Part shown: positions 42,370 through 52,010 of the stretch, piece after piece
Layout of the letters: the number at the start of each line of letters is the position of its first letter
Position numbering within the stretch: position 1 is the stretch's first letter
From: Flavihumibacter sp. UBA7668
Lineage (GTDB): Bacteria > Bacteroidota > Bacteroidia > Chitinophagales > Chitinophagaceae
Assembly: GCF_002483205.1 (NCBI RefSeq)
Contig: NZ_DLHM01000002.1
Location: forward strand, 1 to 64,000
Length of the DNA stretch: 64,000 nt
Direction of reading: 5' to 3'
Notes under the pieces: generated by a model
Databases searched by the model: none
Seen by the model: only the letters and a program-made list of their open reading frames with translations
Told to the model about the DNA's origin: nothing
Position numbers and translations under genes: made by a program

Positions 42370-43683
42370 ATGTCTGGATATACAGTTGCAATCGTAGGTC
42401 GGCCCAATGTGGGGAAAAGCACTTTTTTTAATCGCTTGCTCGAGCAGAGGAAAGCAATCGTGGATGATGTAAGCGGCGTTACCCGTGATCGTCAGTATGG
42501 AATTGCCGAGTGGAATGGAAAAACGTTCAATGTGATTGATACAGGTGGCTTTGTGCCCCGGAGCAATGATGTGTTTGAACAGGAAATTAAAAAACAGGTA
42601 CTGATTGCATTGGATGAAGCGGATGCCCTGATTTTTATGACGGATACCGCCACCGGAATTACTGATCTGGATGAGTCAATGGCGGACGTCCTCAGACGAA
42701 CCACCAAGCCGGTTTATCTCACCGTTAATAAGGTGGATAATAATCAGCGTTTACTCGACGCTTCTGAATTCTACAGTTTAGGATTTGAAAAAATATTTTT
42801 CGTTTCTGCAATTAGTGGAAGCGGAACCGGTGAAATTCTTGATGCAGTAGTGGAAGCAATTCCTGATGACAGACTGGCGGATGATGAAACTGCAGATATT
42901 CCCAAGTTTGCCATTATCGGACAACCGAATGTTGGAAAATCTTCGCTGCTGAATGCCCTGGTTGGACAAGAGAGAACCATTGTTAGTGAAATTGCAGGAA
43001 CTACACGTGATACGATTCACACACATTACAATATGTTCCAGAAGGAATTTGTGTTGATAGATACTGCAGGGATCCGTCGTAAACAAAAAGTGCATGAAGA
43101 CCTGGAATTTTATTCAGTGATCCGCGCTATTAAAGCAATGGATGAAGCGGATGTTTGTTTGCTGGTGCTCGATGCCGAAAAAGGCATCTCTGCACAGGAT
43201 TTAAGTATTTTCAGCCTTGCTGCAAGAAAAGGCAAAGGAATAGTAATCCTGGTAAATAAATGGGATCTGGTGGAGAAGCAAACCAATACTTCCCGTGATT
43301 ATGAAAAGTTGTTGAAGGAAAGATTAGCTCCTTTTACGGATGTACCTGTGCTTTTCATTTCTGCGAAAGATAAATTACGCATATTTAAAGCAATTGAAAT
43401 CGCATTGGAAGTTGTAGAAAACAAGAAGAAAAAAGTTCCTACTTCCCAACTGAATGATGTTATGTTGAAAGCTATTGCTGGCTATCATCCTCCGGTTGTT
43501 AGGGGTAATCCGGTTAGTATCAAGTATGTAACACAGTTGCCAACCCATGTGCCTTCCTTTGCATTTTTCTGTAATTATCCGGATGATATTAAAGCACCTT
43601 ACAGGAACTATCTGGAGAATAAACTAAGGGAAAGCTTCGATTTCAAGGGTGTCCCGGTTCGTATTTTCTTCCGAAAAAAATAA
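42370..43683 (+). CDS. der: GTPase Der (EngA)
   Basis: The 437-residue protein has two tandem GTPase domains: the first with GRPNVGKST (10-18), DTGG and NKVD, the second with GQPNVGKSS near 184, DTAG and NKWD near 296, and a KH-like C-terminal domain. It is required for 50S subunit maturation. It follows era with a 117-bp gap that holds two heptamer repeats. The small lipoprotein gene comes 20 bp after it. Confidence 0.97.
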   Translation: MSGYTVAIVGRPNVGKSTFFNRLLEQRKAIVDDVSGVTRDRQYGIAEWNGKTFNVIDTGGFVPRSNDVFEQEIKKQVLIALDEADALIFMTDTATGITDLDESMADVLRRTTKPVYLTVNKVDNNQRLLDASEFYSLGFEKIFFVSAISGSGTGEILDAVVEAIPDDRLADDETADIPKFAIIGQPNVGKSSLLNALVGQERTIVSEIAGTTRDTIHTHYNMFQKEFVLIDTAGIRRKQKVHEDLEFYSVIRAIKAMDEADVCLLVLDAEKGISAQDLSIFSLAARKGKGIVILVNKWDLVEKQTNTSRDYEKLLKERLAPFTDVPVLFISAKDKLRIFKAIEIALEVVENKKKKVPTSQLNDVMLKAIAGYHPPVVRGNPVSIKYVTQLPTHVPSFAFFCNYPDDIKAPYRNYLENKLRESFDFKGVPVRIFFRKK

Positions 43684-43703
43684 TCCTCAGTAAATTCTGC
43701 CTG

Positions 43704-43913
43704 ATGAAAAATTTATCCTGCTTATTTATCTGTATTCTTTTTTTTATTGCCTGTGCTAATAGGAGTGATTCTTCAGGAACTACAGTTGACAGTACGGCAA
43801 TTAAAGCTGCCGTAGATTCAGCCGTTGCTGTTTCAAAAGATGCAGCAGCCGCCATTGATTCAACTGTGAAAGCTGCGATAGATTCAAGTACTGCGGATAG
43901 TCTTAAGAAGTAA
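43704..43913 (+). CDS. tiny Ala/Ser/Asp-rich helical lipoprotein
   Basis: The 69-residue product has a lipoprotein signal with the lipobox F-I-A-C (Cys17), leaving a mature chain of 53 residues. That chain is Ala, Val, Ser, Asp and Lys only in large part, with recurring (A/I)DS(T/S) steps, predicted as one long amphipathic helix, and it ends in LKK. The plan recalls Braun's lipoprotein (lipid at the N-terminus, helix, C-terminal Lys), but no homology is claimed. It lies 20 bp after der and could be read through from it. Confidence 0.65.
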   Translation: MKNLSCLFICILFFIACANRSDSSGTTVDSTAIKAAVDSAVAVSKDAAAAIDSTVKAAIDSSTADSLKK

Positions 43914-44005
43914 CCGCTCGCCATACCGTTTTTTCACCCATTCCAATTTGAGCTGCACTTTTATTTGCGCCTGTTTTCTAATTTGGTGTTAGAAAATTGA
44001 CGTGT

Positions 44006-46081
44006 ATGAAAAAGTGGAGTTGGGTTTTCTTGCTGATTTGCCATTTTGGTATGGCACAAAAAAGATGGACTGGAAATAATGGTACCGCGTATTGGAATGA
44101 TCCACTCAACTGGGAAGGCGATACAGTTCCTGGCAGCACGGATCAGGTGCTACTGGATAATAGTTTTTTTTCAGGAAGTTATGAAGTCATCCTTCCCGAT
44201 GAAGAAATCGTTGTGGCATCACTTGAAGTTTCTCCTTCAGACAATCGGTTTATTCGTCTGTTGCTCCCCATCAGTAACACCTTTTCCAGCGCTGGCGATT
44301 CACCTTTACCCAGGGCTTTTACAACTTTGGGGTCAGGTTATTCCCTTCATTTAAGAAAAAATGCTGCATTTATAAATGCATCCGGCAGTGCCAGTGGATA
44401 CGCCTTACGAATTAGCGATTCCATCCGGATTGATAATGGAGCACAGTATATACATCGCAGCAGAACAGGGCATGCAGATATGGTGAATCAGTTGAGCCGA
44501 ATTTCCGGTACTGAATACGGTGTATTTCGAATGGAAAATCCGGATGCGGCTTCCACGTTTTCCATAAGTGGACGGGTATTTGGGAGTCTTGAATTATCAA
44601 GTTCTGCCAGTTCCTCCGGAACAACAACCTATTCTTCTTCCGGAACCAATCCTGTTGTAATCCGTGGGAATTTGGAATTGGATAGTGGTACCATGTTTTC
44701 CCTGCATTTTGATGATACGATTCAGTTGCATGGAAACCTGAAAATGAATTACGCTGTGCTTAATATGTCTACAGGCAACCGCTCTTCCTGTGTTGCTTTA
44801 AGGGGAAATTGGGAACAAATTCAATCACGTATAACAGAATCAAATTCAAGCGGGCATTCCGGTACAATATTGCTGAATGGAAAAAACACACAATTTGTTC
44901 AGTCAGATGGATGGAATGAAGATAGTATCCGGATTGTTGTGGATAATTCAGCAGGAATCCAGCTGTATTCCAATTGGAAAATTCCATATGAATTGAGTCT
45001 GAAGAAAGGCATAATCGAAACCGGATCCTATCTGTTGGAGATTTTGCATAATGCCCGAATATTGTCTGATCCTGATATGCCGGAAACTGGCATTTCTGGA
45101 ACCGTATGGAAAGGATTTTTGTTGGATGACAATATGATCTTCCCTTTAATTAAGGGCAATGCAAAAAGTAGTATAAATGTTCGGAATTTTAAAGGGTCCA
45201 TTCGGCTTTCCTATCATTTGGATGATGCTAATATTCCCGGACAATATTTTCAATCCGGACTTGCTTCCATTTCATCATTGGAATATTGGGAAGTAGATGC
45301 GCAGCCAGATGCAACATCTCCTGATCCTGTTTTTGAGTTTAGTTATGCAAGTCCGCAAAGTGGTTCCATCAATAATGCTGTTGAATTAACCATCGCTTCC
45401 TATCTGGATGATCAATGGTCCGTCGTAGGTGATGGACTTACCCTGGGATCCGATAATTCTAAAGGAAGCGTTCAAACTATTGCATTATCAGAGGAACAGC
45501 TAATGGCGAAAAGATATACGTTAGCAAACAAAACGGGCGGCAGCAATGTGTTGCCGATTTTACTGGAGTCCAGCTGGTTGTCCAAATCAATGCAGTCATG
45601 GGAGTTAAACTGGATTGTTTCGTCCGGCGTTTCTATTGCTGAATTTCAGATTGAATCGGCTGCAGATGGGCAGCATTTCAGAACCATTGCAACTGTTTTG
45701 CCAATGGAAGGTAAAAGAAAATATGAGTATCGAATTTTGCGATCGCAGGAAGGCGGTGTATACCGGATTAAAATCATTACAGAAAACCAACAACTTGTTT
45801 ATGGCAATGGATTGAAATTGCCATCTAATGAGGAGGGTTCTGGTATTCTGGCCTTTCTGGTACCAATGTCATCCTCTCTAATACTCTCCTCAAACAAAGC
45901 TGACCGCTTTGTTATGGAACTATTTAACTCAGGTGGTCAATTACTGGAAAGAAAAAGTATATGGCAACCAGCTGGTATTGCAACTCATTTAGTTTCGCTG
46001 CCTTCTGGAAGAAATCAACTGATAATTCTTAAGTTAACCAATTCCAGCGGCAGCACCACAACAATAAAGCAATTTTGGTAA
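44006..46081 (+). CDS. large secreted protein, probable cell-surface beta-helix protein
   Basis: The 691-residue protein has a signal peptide (about 1-16, ending GMA-Q) and an opening with WNDPLNWEGDTVPGSTDQV, a pattern I know from the start of Bacteroidota surface proteins with pectin-lyase-like repeats. The middle is Ser/Gly-rich with repeated short strands (SSGT, GNLEL, GNLKM). The last 75 residues have an FNSGGQLLERK turn and end SSGSTTTIKQFW, resembling a degenerate type IX sorting domain. Substrate or partner is unknown. I start at ATG 44006. It meets the DUF4954 gene with no gap. Confidence 0.75.
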   Translation: MKKWSWVFLLICHFGMAQKRWTGNNGTAYWNDPLNWEGDTVPGSTDQVLLDNSFFSGSYEVILPDEEIVVASLEVSPSDNRFIRLLLPISNTFSSAGDSPLPRAFTTLGSGYSLHLRKNAAFINASGSASGYALRISDSIRIDNGAQYIHRSRTGHADMVNQLSRISGTEYGVFRMENPDAASTFSISGRVFGSLELSSSASSSGTTTYSSSGTNPVVIRGNLELDSGTMFSLHFDDTIQLHGNLKMNYAVLNMSTGNRSSCVALRGNWEQIQSRITESNSSGHSGTILLNGKNTQFVQSDGWNEDSIRIVVDNSAGIQLYSNWKIPYELSLKKGIIETGSYLLEILHNARILSDPDMPETGISGTVWKGFLLDDNMIFPLIKGNAKSSINVRNFKGSIRLSYHLDDANIPGQYFQSGLASISSLEYWEVDAQPDATSPDPVFEFSYASPQSGSINNAVELTIASYLDDQWSVVGDGLTLGSDNSKGSVQTIALSEEQLMAKRYTLANKTGGSNVLPILLESSWLSKSMQSWELNWIVSSGVSIAEFQIESAADGQHFRTIATVLPMEGKRKYEYRILRSQEGGVYRIKIITENQQLVYGNGLKLPSNEEGSGILAFLVPMSSSLILSSNKADRFVMELFNSGGQLLERKSIWQPAGIATHLVSLPSGRNQLIILKLTNSSGSTTTIKQFW

Positions 46082-48271
46082 TCACCTTAACTCTTCAACT
46101 TTCTTTTTATATTGACGGTATGCTTTTTGTTCATCGGAAATAAAACTGTTATCATTTAATTTGCCCACAACGGTTTCCATTTCTTCTTCATTTGCATACA
46201 CTATTTTACGGAACTCATTCTGGTAATCTTTCGCCCTACTCTCATAAATCCTGTCTGTCATTTCCTTCCTTAATTCGATGGAGAAAGTCAGTATTTCACG
46301 GACAGCAGCAGGATTGGTGGATAAGTCCACACCAAATCTGTATTTGTAAATTGCAAGCGCATGAGCGAGTTTGCGGTCAGTATAATTATTGCTTTCATGT
46401 TGGTACAGTGTATGCATTTCCTGCCAACTGCTGATTTTGCCTGATCGTATGGAAGCAAGCCATTGCTGAACGGTAGAGCTTTCTACCAATTGTCCGCCTA
46501 TATTTTCCCAGCCCGCAATTTTTCCTGCTTTCGGTAATTTGGCTACCATTCTGTTGATGGTGCTAAGTGGGTTTCGCTCAAAAAAGCTTATTATTTCGCG
46601 AGCAGCATAATAATCCAGCAGGTTGGAATACCATTTGTATGCCATTGCAGCTTTGCGAATAATTACCGGCCGGCTGCTGTTTTCAGCATCCTCCAATTGA
46701 ATAACAAGTTCCTGGATGGCTGCTTCTCCCTGCTCAAGCAGTGCTTTTCCCTTATTATTCATTTGTCTGGCCGTGCCTTCTTTTCCTTCTTTTTGAAACC
46801 ATGCCTTTCCGGTTTGCAGGGTTAAAATCTGAAGGGCTTCCAAAATTTCAGTTGCAGTATCAGGAGCCAGATAATCGTATTCAATATGTTGGATTTTTTC
46901 AATTCGCTGATCCCTTGCCACATATTTCCAGGAGTTTCTTGCAAGCGCGTACATATTATATTCGAACCAATAAGCGGGCATTACAACGAGTTGGTCGTTG
47001 GTGACATCATTGCTGATCAGTGAGAAGGGGAGACGAATATTCAATTCTGCCGGGAAATCGCCTTTTGCCAAAATGGAAAAGGAGGCAAATCTTGAATTAT
47101 GTTTAAGGCTTACGCAGAGTCCTGGCCAGAATCCTCTCCCCGCTATTAATTCTCCATCCGCTGCTCTGGAATTATGATTCGATCCGATGGTTGCACCCGC
47201 GGCCATATTGGATTGTCCCATTACCAATGCTGCACAAAGAAAAGAGTTATTGTGGTGTTGTTCGTGTGCGGGAAAAATTAAAGAGTTCAATACTTCACAA
47301 CAGGAGATAGTGGCGTTGTTACCGAGATAGGAGTTGATCAACCGGGCACCATATTTCAACTGGGAATGGCTTGCCATCATAAAACGTACAGCTTTGACAC
47401 CGTAAAATATGCGACAGCCTTCGCCAATAATTCCATTCACCAATTCACAACCTTCTCCAACCTGTGTCCTGGCATCCGGTTTGGAATGTATTGTAACGTT
47501 TTTTATTTTGTTGGCTCCTTTAATATAGGCATCACTTCCAATCAACACATCTTTTAATATCCGGCTGTTTTTTATAACCGTCCGATCACCAACCTTGCCG
47601 TAATGCCCTCTTTCCGGATCAAATCGGGTATTGGTAAATTGGATAAAGCGTTCCTGCAATAGGTTGTCTTGCCGGTTTCTGCTCCATAAAAAAGCATCTC
47701 CGGGTAACATGCCATCAAAAGGAAGGATTCTTCTTCCTCCATTTTCATTGCATATTTCCAGCCAGATTCTTACTTTTTCATCTTCCCCTTCTTTAATGAT
47801 TCCATTTCCAAATTTGGAGTGACTTGAAGTTGCCAGCTCATTTATATTCACCAGCATAACTTCGTTTCCAATAATGAAGTGAGAAAGATAATTTACATTA
47901 TCAACCACCACATTGTCGCCAAAATCAGAACTTATAATGGTACTGTTGTATAAACCAACCGCCATACGAAGATTATTAAACTCCAGGCAGTAGGGTTCCA
48001 GTTTCCCAATACGAACCAGTCCATAGAATTTACAATTCTTTACCAGTTCCGGATTAAATGCATCGGAAACAAGCAGCTTATTCCAGTCGTCGCTTTGATT
48101 TCTGTTTCGAACCAGCACTTCAATTTCATAAGCTGTCAGTTGTCTGTATTTTATTCCGCTGTTGTTCTGCCGGTTTCTATGGAAATATTCATCCTTCCCT
48201 TCAGCCAGATAACGGTTTTCAATAAAACCATAACCCAGTGATTGAAGAGCATGTTTTTTAATGAGGTTCAT
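46082..48271 (-). CDS. DUF4954 protein with left-handed beta-helix
   Basis: The 729-residue cytoplasmic protein fits DUF4954. The central part (about 90-400) has hexapeptide-like repeats (GNEVMLVNINE, GDRTVIKNSRILKDVLIG, GEGCELVNGIIGEGC) as in sugar-nucleotide acyltransferases and uridylyltransferases. The C-terminal third is helical. The exact reaction is unknown. It starts 9 bp after glmS, so it is the second gene of that operon and may act in hexosamine or UDP-sugar metabolism (inference). Confidence 0.82.
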   Translation of the reverse strand: MNLIKKHALQSLGYGFIENRYLAEGKDEYFHRNRQNNSGIKYRQLTAYEIEVLVRNRNQSDDWNKLLVSDAFNPELVKNCKFYGLVRIGKLEPYCLEFNNLRMAVGLYNSTIISSDFGDNVVVDNVNYLSHFIIGNEVMLVNINELATSSHSKFGNGIIKEGEDEKVRIWLEICNENGGRRILPFDGMLPGDAFLWSRNRQDNLLQERFIQFTNTRFDPERGHYGKVGDRTVIKNSRILKDVLIGSDAYIKGANKIKNVTIHSKPDARTQVGEGCELVNGIIGEGCRIFYGVKAVRFMMASHSQLKYGARLINSYLGNNATISCCEVLNSLIFPAHEQHHNNSFLCAALVMGQSNMAAGATIGSNHNSRAADGELIAGRGFWPGLCVSLKHNSRFASFSILAKGDFPAELNIRLPFSLISNDVTNDQLVVMPAYWFEYNMYALARNSWKYVARDQRIEKIQHIEYDYLAPDTATEILEALQILTLQTGKAWFQKEGKEGTARQMNNKGKALLEQGEAAIQELVIQLEDAENSSRPVIIRKAAMAYKWYSNLLDYYAAREIISFFERNPLSTINRMVAKLPKAGKIAGWENIGGQLVESSTVQQWLASIRSGKISSWQEMHTLYQHESNNYTDRKLAHALAIYKYRFGVDLSTNPAAVREILTFSIELRKEMTDRIYESRAKDYQNEFRKIVYANEEEMETVVGKLNDNSFISDEQKAYRQYKKKVEELR

Positions 48272-48280
48272 ATTGTGTGA

Positions 48281-50116
48281 TTATTCTACCGTTACACTTT
48301 TCGCAAGGTTGCGGGGTTTATCAACATCCAATCCTTTTGCCACACCAATATAATAGGCGAGTAATTGCATAGGGATAACATTAATTATCGGAGCAATTAA
48401 TTCATCGGCATACGGAACAACGATCAGGTCATCTGCCAACTGATTCGCAGAATCATCGCCTTCGCTGACAACAGCAATTACCTTCCCCTTTCTCGCTTTT
48501 ATTTCCTGCATATTACTCAATACTTTTTCATGGAAACTATCCTTGGTTGCCACAAAAAATACAGGGAGCTGGTCATCCACCAATGCAATTGGACCATGTT
48601 TCATTTCTGCTGCCGGATAGCCTTCTGCGTGGATATAGGAAATCTCTTTGAGTTTTAATGCACCTTCCAGTGCAACAGGGAAATTGTACCCCCGCCCAAG
48701 GTAAAGCGCATCAGATGCGTTTTTATATTTATGCGCCACTGCTTCAATGGCTTCTTTTTGCAATAATGCGGTTGCTACTTTTTCAGGTACATCATTTAAT
48801 TCGTTCAGCAAATGCATATAGCGTTTTTCACTGATGCATCCTTTCATATAACCAAGTTTCAATGCCATCATGGTTAATACCGCCAACTGACCGGTGAATG
48901 CTTTGGTACTTGCTACTCCAATTTCCGGACCGGCATGCGAGTAAGCCCCGGCATGTGAAGTTCTTGCTATGGAAGAACCTACCACATTTACGACCCCTAA
49001 TATTATGGCCCCTTTTTCTTTGGCGCTCTCAATTGCAACCAGTGTGTCGGCAGTTTCGCCACTCTGAGAGATTGCAATGATTACATCACCTTTATTAATA
49101 ACCGGATTACGGTAGCGGAATTCAGAAGCATATTCTACTTCAACAGGTATTCTGGTCAGCTCCTCAAAAATATACTCTGCTACCAGGCCGGCATGCCAGC
49201 TGGTACCACAGGCAATCATAATGATGCGGTTGGCAGTCATCAATTGTTCGGCATATTGCTGAATACCACTCATGGTAATGGTGCCGGCTGCGGCATCCAG
49301 TCTTCCTCTAAGGCAATCAAAGATGGTATGCGGCTGTTCGAAAATTTCCTTTAACATGAAATGGTCGTATCCGCCTTTTTCAATAGCAGCCAGTTCCATG
49401 TCGAGTTTGGTTATGAAGGGCGTGATTTTTTCATTGCCAAGGTTTTTTAAAATCAATTCATCCGGACGGATAATGGCCACTTCATAATCATTTACGTACA
49501 CCACTTCTTTGGTGTATTCAATAATCGGTGAAGCATCAGAAGCCAGGAAATGTTCTCCTTTGCCAATGCCGATTACCAGAGGAGAGCCTTTTCTTGCTGC
49601 TATCAGCGTATCCGGATTGTCTTCGTCCAGCAAAACAATTACATAGGCACCAACCACCCTTTTTAGTGCAATACGTACTGCTTCTTCCAGCGATCCGCCA
49701 TTATTTGAATGAATATCCTCAATAAACTTCAACAATACTTCCGTGTCAGTGTCACTTACAAAATTGTATCCTTTTTTTATGAGTTCTGATTTGATCTGCG
49801 CATAGTTTTCGATGATCCCGTTATGAATCATCGACAATTTCCCATTTTTGGAAGTATGGGGATGGGCATTTCTATCGCACGGTTCACCATGGGTTGCCCA
49901 TCGGGTATGACCAATTCCAATAGTTGCATGCAGGTCTTTTCCAACTAGCGTTTCCTCCAGTTCAGCCACTTTCCCCTGCTTTTTATACACTTTCATTCCA
50001 TTGTTCAGTAGAGCCACTCCAGAACTGTCATAGCCCCTGTACTCCAATCGTTTCAATCCCTTTAATATTACCGGATAGGCTTCTCTATGTCCAATGTAAG
50101 CAACAATTCCACACAT
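48281..50116 (-). CDS. glmS: glutamine-fructose-6-phosphate aminotransferase (isomerising)
   Basis: The 611-residue enzyme makes glucosamine-6-phosphate for peptidoglycan and LPS. The N-terminal glutaminase has the nucleophile Cys2 (MCGIVAYIG) with HTRWATHG and HNGIIEN. Two SIS domains follow (CGTSWHAG near 300, SQSGETADT near 348), and the C-terminus DKPRNLAKSVTVE is the family signature. No glmS ribozyme is visible in the short leader. The promoter is at 50161-50189. Confidence 0.97.
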   Translation of the reverse strand: MCGIVAYIGHREAYPVILKGLKRLEYRGYDSSGVALLNNGMKVYKKQGKVAELEETLVGKDLHATIGIGHTRWATHGEPCDRNAHPHTSKNGKLSMIHNGIIENYAQIKSELIKKGYNFVSDTDTEVLLKFIEDIHSNNGGSLEEAVRIALKRVVGAYVIVLLDEDNPDTLIAARKGSPLVIGIGKGEHFLASDASPIIEYTKEVVYVNDYEVAIIRPDELILKNLGNEKITPFITKLDMELAAIEKGGYDHFMLKEIFEQPHTIFDCLRGRLDAAAGTITMSGIQQYAEQLMTANRIIMIACGTSWHAGLVAEYIFEELTRIPVEVEYASEFRYRNPVINKGDVIIAISQSGETADTLVAIESAKEKGAIILGVVNVVGSSIARTSHAGAYSHAGPEIGVASTKAFTGQLAVLTMMALKLGYMKGCISEKRYMHLLNELNDVPEKVATALLQKEAIEAVAHKYKNASDALYLGRGYNFPVALEGALKLKEISYIHAEGYPAAEMKHGPIALVDDQLPVFFVATKDSFHEKVLSNMQEIKARKGKVIAVVSEGDDSANQLADDLIVVPYADELIAPIINVIPMQLLAYYIGVAKGLDVDKPRNLAKSVTVE

Positions 50117-50160
50117 GTTTATTAGCTTTTTGTGTTATATGAGGTTCAAAGTATAGAACG

Positions 50161-50189
50161 CAAACATAGTTAAAAAATTATTTAAGCAA
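50161..50189 (-). promoter_or_regulatory. promoter of glmS-DUF4954
   Basis: On the minus strand TTG (50189-50187), 18 nt, then TATGTTTG (50168-50161) matches the consensus. The leader would be about 40 nt. The box lies directly after the mgtE stop. Confidence 0.6.
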
Positions 50190-50202
50190 TCGATTGCGCA
50201 GG

Positions 50203-51597
50203 TCAGAGCATAAGTCCCCGAAGAAAGAGGTAGGCCACACTAAAATAGATTATCAACCCGGTTACGTCTACCAGCGTTGCAACAAATGGGGCAGATGAAA
50301 CGGCTGGGTCCGCGCCTGCCCGTTTCAAAAAAATGGGTAACATGGATCCGCTGATTGTTCCCCATAAAATAACACCCATCAGGGAAATTCCGACTGCGGC
50401 TCCTAATTGTATATAATAAACGCCGTACACTTCCGGGAAAAACTGCGACCAGGCAACCACTCTGAAAAAACCGATTATTCCCAATACCGTACCGAGTAAT
50501 AGACCGGATACTATTTCCCGTTTCAATACCCGCCACCAGTCAGAAATCGTGATTTCTCCTACGGCCATAGCCTGAATTATCAGCGTCGACGCCTGTGAAC
50601 CACTATTTCCTCCACTTGAAATAATCAGCGGCACAAATAAAGCCAGCACAACGGCTTTTGCAATTTCATCTTCAAAATAACCCATTGCAGAAGCCGTAAG
50701 CATTTCTCCAATGAATAAGACCACCATCCAGACAATACGTTTTTTGAACAGTTTGAAAATAGGCATTTCGAGGTAGGGCTCATCCAGTGCTTCAGTACCA
50801 CCAATCCGCTGCATATCCTCGCTGAATTCTTCATTGGCAACCCAGAGTACATCGTCAATGGTTACAATTCCAAGCAATAAATTGTGATCATCCAGAACGG
50901 GTAATGCAACCCGGTTATTCATTTTAAAAATCTGGTTCGCCACTTCCTGATCGTCGTTTACATGTAAGGCGATATAACGGTAATCAATGATATCACTCAC
51001 CACCTTATCCGGACTGGTCATAATTACATCCCTGATTCTGACATCATCCACAAATTCACCTTTATCATTGACTACATAAATAACATCAATGGTTTCTGAT
51101 TCCCTTCCCACTTCCCGAATATGATCCAGTACTTCGGTCATGGTCCAGTCAATATTAACCGTAATATAATCCGGGGTCATCAGGCGCCCCACACTTCCTT
51201 CGGGGTAACCAAGCAGGGAGAGGGTAATCCGTCTCTCTTCGGGGTCAAGCGTTTTTATAAGTTCCTTTACCACTTCATTTGGTAATTCTTCCAGGAAAGA
51301 AGTTCGGTCATCCGCCGGTAATTCATTCAGTAATTCGGCTGATTTCAAGGGAGGCAGTTCCTGGATTACCTGCTTTTGAACGGAAATGTCCAAAATCTTA
51401 AAAACACTGGCTGCCCGGTGCGTACTCATATTGCCGATGATCTGACTTGCGTAATCATCAAATTCATCAACCAGTTCAGCAACATCACTGATGTTCTGAT
51501 TATTCAGGAACTCCCGTATGCGCAGTTTGTCTTCCATATGTATAATGGAAGAGAATTGTTCACTGAGGGAGGCAGGTGTTTCCAGATCTTCGGTCAT
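50203..51597 (-). CDS. mgtE: magnesium transporter MgtE
   Basis: The 464-residue channel has an N-terminal helical domain (about 20-130), with repeats ELPPLKSAELLNELPADDR-like in sequence, a pair of CBS domains (about 130-260) including GRLMTPDYITV, and a five-helix pore domain (from about 285) with the signature SGGNSGSQAS. Cytoplasmic Mg2+ closes the gate through the N and CBS domains. I start at 51597 (MTEDLET), not 51612. It is divergent from the SET gene by 29 bp. Confidence 0.95.
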   Translation of the reverse strand: MTEDLETPASLSEQFSSIIHMEDKLRIREFLNNQNISDVAELVDEFDDYASQIIGNMSTHRAASVFKILDISVQKQVIQELPPLKSAELLNELPADDRTSFLEELPNEVVKELIKTLDPEERRITLSLLGYPEGSVGRLMTPDYITVNIDWTMTEVLDHIREVGRESETIDVIYVVNDKGEFVDDVRIRDVIMTSPDKVVSDIIDYRYIALHVNDDQEVANQIFKMNNRVALPVLDDHNLLLGIVTIDDVLWVANEEFSEDMQRIGGTEALDEPYLEMPIFKLFKKRIVWMVVLFIGEMLTASAMGYFEDEIAKAVVLALFVPLIISSGGNSGSQASTLIIQAMAVGEITISDWWRVLKREIVSGLLLGTVLGIIGFFRVVAWSQFFPEVYGVYYIQLGAAVGISLMGVILWGTISGSMLPIFLKRAGADPAVSSAPFVATLVDVTGLIIYFSVAYLFLRGLML

Positions 51598-51626
51598 GGG
51601 GTAAAAATACATTTTTATATTGCAGA

Positions 51627-52010
51627 ATGATTTTGCCCAGCCTGATTATAGCACCTACCGACCAGATGGGAAGAGGTGTATTTACGCTCGACCCGCTTGA
51701 AGCTGATATTTTGGTGGAAATTAGTCCGGTTATTGTACTGTCAAATAAAGAACGCATTTTGCTGGATCAGACCCTTCTGCACCATTATATTTTTGAGTGG
51801 GGAGATGAACGCAAAGATTGCTGTGTTGCACTCGGTTACGTATCCATTTACAATCACAGTTTTGAAAGCAATTGCGAATATGAAATGGATTTTGAATCCC
51901 AAATGATCCGTGTCAAAACAGTTCGGCCCATTGCAGCAGGAGAAGAGCTTTTCATAAATTACAATGGCGACTGGAATGATCCCAAACCTTTATGGTTTGA
52001 TGCCATTTAA
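51627..52010 (+). CDS. SET-domain protein, putative lysine methyltransferase
   Basis: The 127-residue protein is almost only a SET domain: MGRGVFT (14-20) for the start of the cofactor site, YNHSFESNC (75-83) with the NHS motif, and GEELFINYNGDW (105-116) with the catalytic Tyr. It lacks pre- and post-SET parts. SET enzymes move a methyl group from S-adenosylmethionine to protein lysine; the bacterial target is unknown. I start at ATG 51627. It abuts the DUF4403 gene end to end with no gap. Confidence 0.85.
   Translation: MILPSLIIAPTDQMGRGVFTLDPLEADILVEISPVIVLSNKERILLDQTLLHHYIFEWGDERKDCCVALGYVSIYNHSFESNCEYEMDFESQMIRVKTVRPIAAGEELFINYNGDWNDPKPLWFDAI

Noticed and set aside
42370..43683. era and der as a duplicated gene pair
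   Set aside because: Both have GTPase domains, but der has two and a different C-terminal domain. They are ancient separate families.
50117..50202. glmS ribozyme in the leader
   Set aside because: The gap is 86 bp, mostly promoter, and shows none of the conserved ribozyme core; the family is found mainly in Firmicutes.
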